From contig NC_016037.1 of NCBI RefSeq assembly GCF_000182745.2, positions 62,001 to 126,000 of the forward strand: 64,000 bases of DNA, written 5' to 3'. This document shows, in pieces, positions 16,058 to 24,062 of the stretch (within the stretch, counting starts at the first letter, position 1; the number at the start of each line of letters is the position of its first letter). The notes under the pieces are model-generated. The model saw nothing but the letters and a program-made list of their open reading frames with translations. It had not been told where the DNA came from and did not search any database. The DNA is from Komagataeibacter medellinensis NBRC 3288. GTDB taxonomy: Bacteria > Pseudomonadota > Alphaproteobacteria > Acetobacterales > Acetobacteraceae. The position numbers were made by a program, and so were the translations under genes.

Positions 16058-17034
16058 TGTGCGTCCCTGATATGGGCCGAGACCGTCCGTCCCGCATCGG
16101 AGAGAAGGACAACGGGGGACTCATGGAAGGCATAGAGCGTGTATCCCCCTTCACCCTGCTCCATGTTGTCCGAGGAGGGCGTCATGAGATGAAGGCGCGT
16201 GCGAAGATAGACCTCGTTTCCAATCCGCCAGGCGCGCACGTCATCGGGTGAAATACCCTCGACGGCCAGCGGAACGGCTGACGCTGGTGGAATGCCGCTT
16301 AGCATGGCGTTCATGTAGGGCTCGCCTGTCGCGGGTACTCCGGGGCGGCTGTCGACCGGCTCCCGGGCATTGGGGCCTCCCTCGGACATGCGAACGGTCA
16401 GGTTGTCATCGTAGGATCCACGTCCCGCGATCAGCAGGAAGGAGATCGGCTTTGGCGCGTTCTGAAGCGTTACGAGCAGTCCACCTCTGGGCTGGAGCGA
16501 CATCGGTTCGATATTGATGGTATTGGAGCCCTTGAGCGGGACGCAGGTATAGAAACCTGTTGTCTCAACCGCAGGATTCCCGGCCGACGCGCCGCTTTTG
16601 CCGGAAGCACAGTTCGTGCTGCCGTCCGGGTTGGCGGAATTGCCAGACGTATTCCATGCGATCGGCCAGGGCTGTCCCGTGCTGTCCACGAAGGACAATG
16701 CGGTCGGATAGCCTTTTGTCGTAAAGATCAGGCTTGTCTGCTGACCAGGCGCAAAGGAGACACGGATCGCCGGGCGCGCATTAGGGGTCGCGAATTCCGT
16801 GCCGACCTGCTCCGTGGCACGACGCACGTCCTTCAGGCGTTCCCCCAGCCGAAGGATTTCTTCGGGCGTGAATGGAATGGCCTCATGCTCGGCTTCATCT
16901 TCGGCTGCCTGATCCTGATCGTCTGCAGGTGTCGTTGCCGCAGGCCCGGGCTGTGATGGCTGCTGTGCGAGTGCCGCAAGTGGCAGGATGGACAGGGTCA
17001 GCGGAAAGAGAGAAAGAATTCGCACAGTTGTCAC
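16054..17034 (-). CDS. icmK: DotH/IcmK (TraN) outer-membrane core protein
   Basis: 326 residues with a cleavable signal (LSLFPLTLSILPLAALAQQ). A low-complexity Gln/Asp/Glu-rich segment is followed by a helical EEILRLGERLKDVRRA motif and a beta-rich VirB9-like C-terminal part with ISFAPGQ-like VSFAPGQQTSLIF and GRGSYDDN. It assembles with DotC, DotD and DotG as the outer-membrane ring. It overlaps dotI by four bases (ATGA at 17031-17034) and dotG at its end, so the three are coupled. Confidence 0.85.
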   Translation of the reverse strand: MTTVRILSLFPLTLSILPLAALAQQPSQPGPAATTPADDQDQAAEDEAEHEAIPFTPEEILRLGERLKDVRRATEQVGTEFATPNARPAIRVSFAPGQQTSLIFTTKGYPTALSFVDSTGQPWPIAWNTSGNSANPDGSTNCASGKSGASAGNPAVETTGFYTCVPLKGSNTINIEPMSLQPRGGLLVTLQNAPKPISFLLIAGRGSYDDNLTVRMSEGGPNAREPVDSRPGVPATGEPYMNAMLSGIPPASAVPLAVEGISPDDVRAWRIGNEVYLRTRLHLMTPSSDNMEQGEGGYTLYAFHESPVVLLSDAGRTVSAHIRDAQ

Positions 17035-17666
17035 TCCCTCCCCGACGAGACGACAAGCTGTTCGATGGCCAGTCCATCCGGGTGATCCAGGTCCTCCACG
17101 CGATCAATCGTCACGGTTGCCATCAGCATTTGCGTATTCTGCTGGTTGACGTTTTCGCAGGTCTGGATGAAAGGGAACTGTATTACGTAGCGCGCGTGTC
17201 CCTGCACGACAGTCTCGGCGCGTACGGTCGCGGCCCGTGTCGGCTGCGCGTAACAGAGCAGTTTTGCATCCCTGAGTTTCGCCAGATTCCCCTGCGTAAT
17301 GAAAGACTTTGCAAAGGTGTTCCATCCGTTGAGCGTGTAGTGAGCGCCCGCGGTGTTCATCTGGGTTGGAAAATCACGATAGTTGATGTTGTAGGGTGCG
17401 ATCGCCCATTTGACGGCCCAGCCGAGAAGCTGGTCCTGGCCAAGTACCGGACTGGTGAGCGCCACGGCCGGTCGGGGAGCATTTTGGCCGTCAACGTAGA
17501 AATAGAGGGGTGTGGGCGGGTGTGCACGGATATAGGCGTCGTGCGCCGAGAACACGATGACCACGCCCGCCAGTGCGATGTTGAGCAGCAGTGATCTGTC
17601 TACAACAATCCCCTGAAAGTCGGGGTCGGTAAGCCGCCTGGTTACTGCGGAATTAAACAGCCGCAT
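17031..17666 (-). CDS. icmL: DotI/IcmL (TraM) inner-membrane protein
   Basis: 211 residues, matching Legionella IcmL (212). A short cytoplasmic N-terminus and one transmembrane helix (LLLNIALAGVVIVFSAHDAY) are followed by a VirB8-like periplasmic domain with PLYFYVDG and FPTQMNTAGAHYTLNGWNTF. The product forms an inner-membrane ring in type IVB systems. It is the first gene of the main dot/icm block, with 132 bases to the upstream regulator-like gene. Confidence 0.85.
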   Translation of the reverse strand: MRLFNSAVTRRLTDPDFQGIVVDRSLLLNIALAGVVIVFSAHDAYIRAHPPTPLYFYVDGQNAPRPAVALTSPVLGQDQLLGWAVKWAIAPYNINYRDFPTQMNTAGAHYTLNGWNTFAKSFITQGNLAKLRDAKLLCYAQPTRAATVRAETVVQGHARYVIQFPFIQTCENVNQQNTQMLMATVTIDRVEDLDHPDGLAIEQLVVSSGRE

Positions 17667-17798
17667 GGCGCGCCTCCCTTACGGGGGCATGAAAAAAGGT
17701 GGTCATCACTCTACTCTCATTTCCCGACGGTGATGAGAGCAGGCTGGAAGTCTATCTTGCGACCAGCACGTTTTTTCTTTGACGGTTCCCGGCACTAC

Positions 17799-18677
17799 TC
17801 AGGCGGCAATGCCATGCGTGGCGGCAATGCTGCGGCGGTATCGTCTGCTGACCCGGTCACCACCCTTGCGGGTGGTCCAGAAAAAGCATCCGCTCTTGCA
17901 GAGGCATTCCCGCCGGATGTACTGGTGTTCGCCGATATAATATTCGGCCCTCGCGTGAATGAACCAGGGCACTTTGGCGCCGCGTCGTGGCGGAAGCTGC
18001 TCCCAGCAGCTTTGGGATTTCAGCGCGCTTTCCGAAATAAGGAAGTCCCGCGCAATTTCACGCGGGTTCTGAAATGCAAAATGGCGGTAGGCGATTTCAA
18101 TGTTGGCGGCCTCGTGCCACCGTACCTTGTCTCCTCCCTTATGTCCTGTGAGGGTCAGCCTGTTGAGGCTGTTCCTGACAAGCCATGTCCGTCCCCGCCG
18201 GGCTTCATGAGGAAGCAGGGAGGCCTGTTCCCATGTCAGGACAGCTTCGGGATCTGCGGGAATGGCGCTCCGCTTTTCGGCAAGTATGGTCTCCGCCTGT
18301 ATTTTTGAGAGTCTGATGCGCGGTGGCAGGCCAAGCTGCTTTCTTTTTGCACGCACGCTCCCGGCCGAGCGGCCAAGCATCTCGGCTATGTTGGCGGTTT
18401 TATCACCACAGAGCCAGCGTTGGCCGAGGATGAGCAACTGGGTCCTTGTCCATGCTCCCCTGCGTGCAGGCGCTTCGTAAAAAACATTCTGGGGTCGGTC
18501 GGCCCATTGCGCGACTGACTCCTTCACCACCTGCACTGTCAGGGTGAGCATTGTCGCCACAAGGACCTCGTCGCGCAGCCTGGCATAAAGGGCGCGTGTC
18601 ATTTCTGGCGTGGGATAGGTCTGAAGCCATGTAAACAGACCGTGTTTTATGACCTGGCCGAACGATGCTGACTTCAT
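17799..18677 (-). CDS. HTH regulator-like protein with a GcrA/SANT-like motif
   Basis: 292 residues. Residues 76-120 (WTRTQLLILGQRW...NIAEMLGRSAGSVRAKRKQL...GLPPR) have the W-x-L-W-G-S-I-A-LGRS-V-K-LGL spacing of GcrA-like or homeodomain-like DNA-binding modules. The remainder (aromatic-rich 135-275) is not recognised. It lies directly upstream of dotI on the same strand and may regulate the transfer operon; this is inference. No membrane segment or signal is present. Confidence 0.55.
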   Translation of the reverse strand: MKSASFGQVIKHGLFTWLQTYPTPEMTRALYARLRDEVLVATMLTLTVQVVKESVAQWADRPQNVFYEAPARRGAWTRTQLLILGQRWLCGDKTANIAEMLGRSAGSVRAKRKQLGLPPRIRLSKIQAETILAEKRSAIPADPEAVLTWEQASLLPHEARRGRTWLVRNSLNRLTLTGHKGGDKVRWHEAANIEIAYRHFAFQNPREIARDFLISESALKSQSCWEQLPPRRGAKVPWFIHARAEYYIGEHQYIRRECLCKSGCFFWTTRKGGDRVSRRYRRSIAATHGIAA

Positions 18678-18925
18678 GGCGGTATGCCCTCGTCATCGCG
18701 TTTTCGGGATAGGCTGCGTGTTTTGGGAATAATATCTCTTAAGCGTTATATAACCGTCAAGAAATAAATAGCGCAGAACGCGCTAATATGATTCCAGACG
18801 CGGTTTCCGGTCCGCGTTGATGATCAGCCGGGGTACATCACCTGGAATGGACAGTCCAAGGCATAGGGTCTGCCATAAGAAAGGAGACCCCTTTCCTGAC
18901 AGTCTCCATACCTTCATGCACCCGG

Positions 18926-19729
18926 TCAGTGGTTTGCGATATCGTCGAGGTGACCAATAATGGACTCGAGATCAGCGAGGGCTTCGAGTTGTGATTGCGC
19001 GGACATTGCCCACGCGGTCATGTCCAGGGAACGCAAAAGGTCTGCGTCGTCATGTATTCCCGGGATCAGGTAATAAACGGAGACGGACAGTCCTTCGGCA
19101 ATGCGATAAACCGTTTCAAGGCTTGGATTTCTGAGTCCTGCTTCGATCAGGCTCAGGCTGGTCAGGGAAACGTGTGATTTATGGGCGATCTGGCTCGCTG
19201 TTGCCCCCTGAAGCGTCCTGAAGATCTGAATCCTGCGCCCAAATATCTCGAGGAGGTCCTGCCGTTCCCCCGAGGTGAAGGCGACACTGTGTGAATAATG
19301 ATCGATCGGCAATCTGGCCGGTATTTCCGGCAGGTTAAACGTTTTGGAAATATTGCCAATAATGTCGCGTAATTTCTGGATCGCCAGATTGTAGTCCGAA
19401 CACTGCTTCATGGTCTTTTTCAGCTGCGTCGCGGATGCCGCCAGATCCAGATGGGCAAACCATGTTCCTTCCGGTGCACCTTGCGGAAGAATATCGCGCG
19501 GATCTATCTCAAACACCCGTAGCAGTGCCGATAATGTTTCCAGGGAAACCGGACGACCGGCTTCGATGCTCCGTATGACCGATACATTCAACCGTGCCAG
19601 TTTGGCGAGGTGCACCTGCGTCCAGTCAAGCGCAGTCCGCCTGTTATAAATGATTTCCCCGATGTCTCTATATAATTGGCCGGATGCAAATAAAGCCTCG
19701 GCTTGCATCTTGCCATTGTCATGGGACAT
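18926..19729 (-). CDS. XRE regulator with two helix-turn-helix domains
   Basis: 267 residues with two separate XRE domains. The first spans about 22-75 (IGEIIYNRRTALDWTQVHLA...NVSVIRSIEAGR...EIDPRDILP). The second spans about 163-218 (FGRRIQIFRTLQGATASQIA...SLTSLSLIEAGLRNPSLETV). A linker of about 85 residues separates them and a helical tail of about 45 follows. It sits between the two transfer gene blocks and diverges from the plus-strand block, so it is well placed to control both. No toxin partner was found next to it. Confidence 0.7.
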   Translation of the reverse strand: MSHDNGKMQAEALFASGQLYRDIGEIIYNRRTALDWTQVHLAKLARLNVSVIRSIEAGRPVSLETLSALLRVFEIDPRDILPQGAPEGTWFAHLDLAASATQLKKTMKQCSDYNLAIQKLRDIIGNISKTFNLPEIPARLPIDHYSHSVAFTSGERQDLLEIFGRRIQIFRTLQGATASQIAHKSHVSLTSLSLIEAGLRNPSLETVYRIAEGLSVSVYYLIPGIHDDADLLRSLDMTAWAMSAQSQLEALADLESIIGHLDDIANH

Positions 19730-19925
19730 TTTCGTTTACTCTCACGGCGGGCATTTTCCTCAGCAAAAGAAACTTCCAACATCCAGAAGATATCGACTGG
19801 CCGCGCCCTGACAGCGGATCAGCCGGGACGGAACGTCATGATAGTCGAGTTGGAGCCCGTAAAAAAGGTGTCTGAGGTCGCAAAGGCCGCCGCTCTGGTC
19901 AGGAGAGCTTGATGGAGACACTCAT

Positions 19926-20408
19926 ATGCCTGTTATGCCTGCCGTGGTTATGGCGCTGGCCTCTGGCCCCATATCTGCCACACCTGCCGCGTTTCATCTT
20001 GTCCAGACAACCTCTCCGGAAACTCCGCCCCGGCCGGCATTGACGTTGCCGCCAACGGGGACAACTGGCGGGGAGACCTTACCCCCATCGGGAGACACTG
20101 GTCAGGAAGGGCCGGGCGTATTGCCGGGTACTGGTACGGATCCTCGAACATCCGGGAATGTTCCAGCCCGTCGATATTTCCATATCACCAGTGGATACGG
20201 AAAGCAGGTTCCACTTGGCTTCGCCATACGCCAGATCGTTCCGCATGGGGTGCGCGTCGTGTTCGCGGCGGACGTGGACACCAGCGTTCCTGTTGACTGG
20301 CAGGGCGGCCGGGAATGGAACAAGGTTCTGGCGACCACGGTAGCCCAGGCGGGCGACGTCATTGATGTCGGCCGTAATAAAGTCGCGGTCCGACGTCGAA
20401 TTCGCTGA
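19926..20408 (+). CDS. Secreted TcpQ/N0-like domain protein
   Basis: 160 residues, beginning MPVMPAVVMALASG (weak signal peptide). A Pro/Thr/Gly-rich linker (about 30-80) precedes a C-terminal domain (about 88-160) of N0/STN/TcpQ type: FHITSGYGKQVPLGFAIRQI, VRVVFAADVD, VDWQGGREWNKVL, ending GRNKVAVRRRIR. Such domains occur in secretin partners and DotD-like proteins. It opens the plus-strand transfer block, so it is probably a periplasmic accessory of the channel. The exact counterpart in IncI plasmids is uncertain. Confidence 0.55.
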   Translation: MPVMPAVVMALASGPISATPAAFHLVQTTSPETPPRPALTLPPTGTTGGETLPPSGDTGQEGPGVLPGTGTDPRTSGNVPARRYFHITSGYGKQVPLGFAIRQIVPHGVRVVFAADVDTSVPVDWQGGREWNKVLATTVAQAGDVIDVGRNKVAVRRRIR

Positions 20409-20460
20409 CCGGTCGCATGATGGCCCGACACCTTCGTCGTAATCACCCGAGGAAGGTTCC

Positions 20461-20850
20461 ATGGACAAGCCCTCATCCGTCCGGAAATCCGGATCTCCTT
20501 CCCCGATGCCCAATGTCGCCCTTGCGCTGAATGCGCTCGGCGAGATCTGGCGCATCAGGGGCGGAGAGGATGTCATCGCGATGTTGGATAATGATATGAC
20601 AGCGAGGACGGCCTGGCACGCCATCCTCTCTGGTGTCGCGTCGCCTGAATGGCCTGATCTGGTCAACTCCCTTGACGCGCTGATCCCCTATCTGCGCGGC
20701 CGCAGGGACCTGTTGTCGGCGGACAGCCCTTTTGGACGGGGCGTGATCTCGGAAAGCAGGCGCCAGGCGCTTCATCGCCTTCTTGCTCCGGAAAGGATTG
20801 CCCTGCTGGAGGCTGTGACGCGTCCGGCTACACGTCAGGAGGCCGCATGA
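20461..20850 (+). CDS. Hypothetical soluble protein in transfer operon
   Basis: 129 residues, no signal or membrane segment, mostly helical (MPNVALALNALGEIWRIRGG ... ALHRLLAPERIALLEAVT). Not recognised. Its stop overlaps the start of the next gene (20847-20850), so it belongs to the transfer operon. A GAGGAAGG ribosome-binding site lies upstream of the ATG. Confidence 0.7.
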   Translation: MDKPSSVRKSGSPSPMPNVALALNALGEIWRIRGGEDVIAMLDNDMTARTAWHAILSGVASPEWPDLVNSLDALIPYLRGRRDLLSADSPFGRGVISESRRQALHRLLAPERIALLEAVTRPATRQEAA

Positions 20851-21434
20851 TCCGTCTGCGCTTCCGTGTCCTGTTGTCAGTGACTGCCGCTCTTGTATCG
20901 ATACAGGGGCATGCGCAGACCACGTCATCAGGCGCCTCTGGTGCCACGACATCTACGGGAAGCGTCGGCTGCGCCGCCTTGACCCAGGCGGCGGCAACAG
21001 CCGTAAACGAACGCGTCCAGGCCAACGACGCCTATGAAAAGCAGCCGGATAGCGTCAACGGCCTGTCCTGCCTGAGCAATTTTTTCAACGGCACCGGACT
21101 GAATCTCATCACGAACGGCCTTGACCCAGCAGCCCTCCTGCAGGCCGTCGAGGGTCAGATAGGTGGCCAAGTCTGTCAGGCCGCACAGGCGGCATGGGGG
21201 AACGCCATGGGGTCGACCCAATGTGGACTCAGTCTGTCAGGCGTCAACCTGGGGCTCGGTTTTGGCTCGAGTAGCGGACTCATGTGCCCGAACCTGAGTT
21301 TCGGTGGTGGTGGGCCGCCAATTGCAACTGCCATTGCGGGGACGTCGAGCGGTACGACTGACCTGTATATCAACGGCTCTCCCCAGCTTCCGACCGGATA
21401 CAGCCTGAGCAATCTCGTGGACGGAGTGTTCTGA
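20847..21434 (+). CDS. Secreted Cys-containing protein in transfer operon
   Basis: 195 residues with a signal peptide (VLLSVTAALVSIQGHAQ). The mature part is Ser/Gly-rich with several Cys residues (VGCAALTQ, LSCLSNF, GQVCQAAQ, TQCGLSLS, LMCPNLSF), which suggests disulfides in the periplasm. The dsb-like gene at 27884-28888 could serve it. It overlaps the next gene by one base (TGATG). Its position between the dotO block and dotA is where IncI plasmids carry traV/traW; a TraV-like role is only a positional guess. Confidence 0.65.
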   Translation: MIRLRFRVLLSVTAALVSIQGHAQTTSSGASGATTSTGSVGCAALTQAAATAVNERVQANDAYEKQPDSVNGLSCLSNFFNGTGLNLITNGLDPAALLQAVEGQIGGQVCQAAQAAWGNAMGSTQCGLSLSGVNLGLGFGSSSGLMCPNLSFGGGGPPIATAIAGTSSGTTDLYINGSPQLPTGYSLSNLVDGVF

Positions 21435-22618
21435 TGCGCAGGCTGCAGATGGTTGCCATTGGTGCCGTTTCGTGCGTCTGCGTGCTGGCAGTCACGCCGC
21501 GTCCGGCATACGCCCTTTTCAGTGATGCCGCGGTTGTTGCAGCGATCAAGCTTCTTCAGGCGTTCACGGGCAACGCCCTCAATACGATGACGAAAAACCT
21601 GACGGACAGCATCGATTCAAATCTCAGTAGCCTTACAAACCCGAATTCCGTTGCGTCTCTCCTGACGAAGGGTTTCACGCAGGTTGCCAATTACGCGAAG
21701 GCCCAGGTTGGTGCCCAGTCGCAACTCATGGATGCCCAGGACGCGGCGATGGCCGGATTTCTACGGCGTCAGCAGGAAACCGGAATCCGGGACGAGCATA
21801 TGATGAATCCGGAATTCTGCGCGGGCCTTGATGCCCAGCAGTCCACCGTGGCCGCGTCCAAGGCGGCTCGATCCGCGGTGTATGCCATCGCGACCGTAAG
21901 CGATCCCCGTGGTGAGGCAGGTCAGGGGACGCCCTCCTATTACGGCAAGTCACAGGGCACGGATGCGAACATGTCCCTGCACCTCAAGCGCTACTGTTCA
22001 TCCGACGACGTGGCGCAGGGGCTCTGCTCTTCCGTGTCGCGGCTGCCGAACGCCGACCAGCGTGCCGCCAGCCTGTTCGGCGCCGATACCCTGTCCGCGG
22101 ATGGCGCAGTGGATGCCGCCAATGATTATGCGACCACGCTCATCCAGCCGGTAGCACCGGCGGCCCTGCGTGGCGAGCAGCTGTCCAGCCTTCGGGGACG
22201 TGAAGCCGCAACCCGGCGCCGGTCGTACAACAGTCGTATGTCTCTTGCCCGCTGGGTCACGGGCTACGTCACATCTCTTGGTGTTCCGTCTGTCGCGCTC
22301 ACGCGGGACCAGAAGGCTGAAATGACGGCCGAGGGGCTCACGCCGCTCGACAAGGCGTCGTGGCTGCAGGCCATGGCGCTGGAAGTCAATCGCAGGGTCT
22401 CCAGCGTAAGCTGGAACGCCTCGCTCCAGGCAATGCCTCCCGCGTCGGTCATGCGCGAAGTTGCCACCGAGATGGCGCAGTCCAATTACCTTGCGCTGCA
22501 GAACTATCGTCTCGGACTCTACCTCGCGACCATGGGAGCTGCCCGGGTCGCACAGGAAGAAGAGGTCGCCTTCAAGGACGGCCTGACACCGATGCCTTCC
22601 CCCACGATCAATCCCTAG
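21434..22618 (+). CDS. TraW-like secreted transfer protein
   Basis: 394 residues with a signal peptide (VAIGAVSCVCVLAVTPRPAYA). The sequence has features I associate with IncI TraW-type proteins: HLKRYCSSDDVAQGLC, NADQRAASLFGADTLS and ALRGEQLSSLRGREAATRRR followed by YNSRMSLA. The family lies upstream of TraY/DotA and is needed for transfer. The early segment has long helical runs (NTMTKNLTDSIDSNLSSLTN). It is coupled to the upstream gene by overlap and is nine bases from the next. Confidence 0.6.
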   Translation: MRRLQMVAIGAVSCVCVLAVTPRPAYALFSDAAVVAAIKLLQAFTGNALNTMTKNLTDSIDSNLSSLTNPNSVASLLTKGFTQVANYAKAQVGAQSQLMDAQDAAMAGFLRRQQETGIRDEHMMNPEFCAGLDAQQSTVAASKAARSAVYAIATVSDPRGEAGQGTPSYYGKSQGTDANMSLHLKRYCSSDDVAQGLCSSVSRLPNADQRAASLFGADTLSADGAVDAANDYATTLIQPVAPAALRGEQLSSLRGREAATRRRSYNSRMSLARWVTGYVTSLGVPSVALTRDQKAEMTAEGLTPLDKASWLQAMALEVNRRVSSVSWNASLQAMPPASVMREVATEMAQSNYLALQNYRLGLYLATMGAARVAQEEEVAFKDGLTPMPSPTINP

Positions 22619-22627
22619 AGGTTTGCC

Positions 22628-24040
22628 ATGTCTGAGGCCCAGCAGAAAACCGGCGATATCGAGGATGTGCTGAAAACCCTTGATCGCGTGCAGTCCGAAT
22701 ACAGGAAGCAGGCACCCGGGCAGGCCGCCGCATATGATCGGCTGCGGCAGGAATCCCGCGAGCCTGACGTCCATAATGATCCCGGCTTCCGTACGCGCGT
22801 CGCATACGCCGTGCAGGATGTAGAGCGTCTTTTGGGACCGACGTTGAACGATGATCATCCGCTTCATGCTGAGATGACGGAGCGCGCGGCGCATTACCCA
22901 GGTCTGAACGAACCTATGGTTGCCGCCATGATGCGTGAAACGCATCGCCTTCAGCAGCCAGAGGTAAACGCGATCCGGACACTTGCCAGCGAACTGGTTG
23001 AAGGACGTCAGGATCCGGACCACCCGGACATCGCGCACACCATCGAGAACCTGAGGGCGACCGTCTTTCCCGAACCAGGGCATCAGCCAGCGCCAGGGCA
23101 TGACCATGCTGCCGGGTCTGCGCACGATGAGAAAGGTCAGCCGGACAAAACCCGTGGAATGGCGTCGCCGGGGGAGGGCGCTCCGCCTGGACCGGAGCAG
23201 TCGGCCAGCAGTCAACCCGGACAGACCCATACGACGGATCCTCAGAAGGACTTTCGAGAGAAACAGACAGGTCCCGCAAAAGACGCGCCGGAAAGCCGAT
23301 CGACGATGGATGGCAACGGCACAAAGGAAAAGGCGGCAGCGAACACACGGGAAACGAACGGGGCGGCCAGGGATCAGGAGGACGTCAAGGTTATTCGCGG
23401 TGGCGGCTTTGCCCGCCTAGCAGAAGCGATTGCCTCGCGCATTGATAGCCAGCCTGCGAGCCCGGCATCATCGTGGATGGAAAAGGCCGCCGATTTCAGC
23501 ACCCGGCTGCACAACGCGCGTGACGAAAAGAGCCTGGAGGCGACCGAACGTCTGGGAAAGCAGGCGGTGGAGGCCCTGCGTGACCTCAGGGAGCGGCCAG
23601 CTTCCTCCATCATGGCGGCGATTTCAGATGCAGGAAAGGGCGACCCTGACGGTGTTGCCGGTGTGTTGTCGGAGATGAAGGCCGGTGGCCGGTATGCGGA
23701 TCTGCATAGCCAGTTTGTGACGGAGAAACAGAATAACCAGGCATTTGCGGCGCAACTGGAGAATGTCACCAGCAGGCTCGAAGCCTACGGAAAGGGAAGG
23801 GACGCCGCCGAGGCAACAGGCCAGCGCATGGGAATGCCCGGCAGTGTGACGCAGCGCTTCACCCAGATCGATGCCGAGATCGGCAGGACTGCTGCCGAAG
23901 TGCCCGGAAAAAAAGAGGGGGCCAGTGCGCTGGAAGACATGAGCGAGAAGGTCCGCGAGATGATGCACAAGGCTGTGACTGCAGTCACGGATTTCATGAC
24001 GCGGATGAAGCCCGGTCCCACCGCCAGTCCTGCGCCGTGA
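22628..24040 (+). CDS. Long charged helical protein of the transfer operon
   Basis: 470 residues, no signal or membrane helix. Three parts are visible: a helical N-terminal region (1-155), a very hydrophilic low-complexity middle rich in Gly, Pro, Gln, Lys and Asp (about 155-250), and a helical C-terminal region (255-470) starting FARLAEAIASRIDSQP. The C-terminal part resembles the accessory tails of some relaxases and conjugation proteins, but no catalytic motif is seen. The next gene, the DotA homologue, starts 22 bases after its stop. Function not recognised. Confidence 0.6.
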   Translation: MSEAQQKTGDIEDVLKTLDRVQSEYRKQAPGQAAAYDRLRQESREPDVHNDPGFRTRVAYAVQDVERLLGPTLNDDHPLHAEMTERAAHYPGLNEPMVAAMMRETHRLQQPEVNAIRTLASELVEGRQDPDHPDIAHTIENLRATVFPEPGHQPAPGHDHAAGSAHDEKGQPDKTRGMASPGEGAPPGPEQSASSQPGQTHTTDPQKDFREKQTGPAKDAPESRSTMDGNGTKEKAAANTRETNGAARDQEDVKVIRGGGFARLAEAIASRIDSQPASPASSWMEKAADFSTRLHNARDEKSLEATERLGKQAVEALRDLRERPASSIMAAISDAGKGDPDGVAGVLSEMKAGGRYADLHSQFVTEKQNNQAFAAQLENVTSRLEAYGKGRDAAEATGQRMGMPGSVTQRFTQIDAEIGRTAAEVPGKKEGASALEDMSEKVREMMHKAVTAVTDFMTRMKPGPTASPAP

Positions 24041-24062
24041 CTGTGCTGCTGGAGGACAAACC

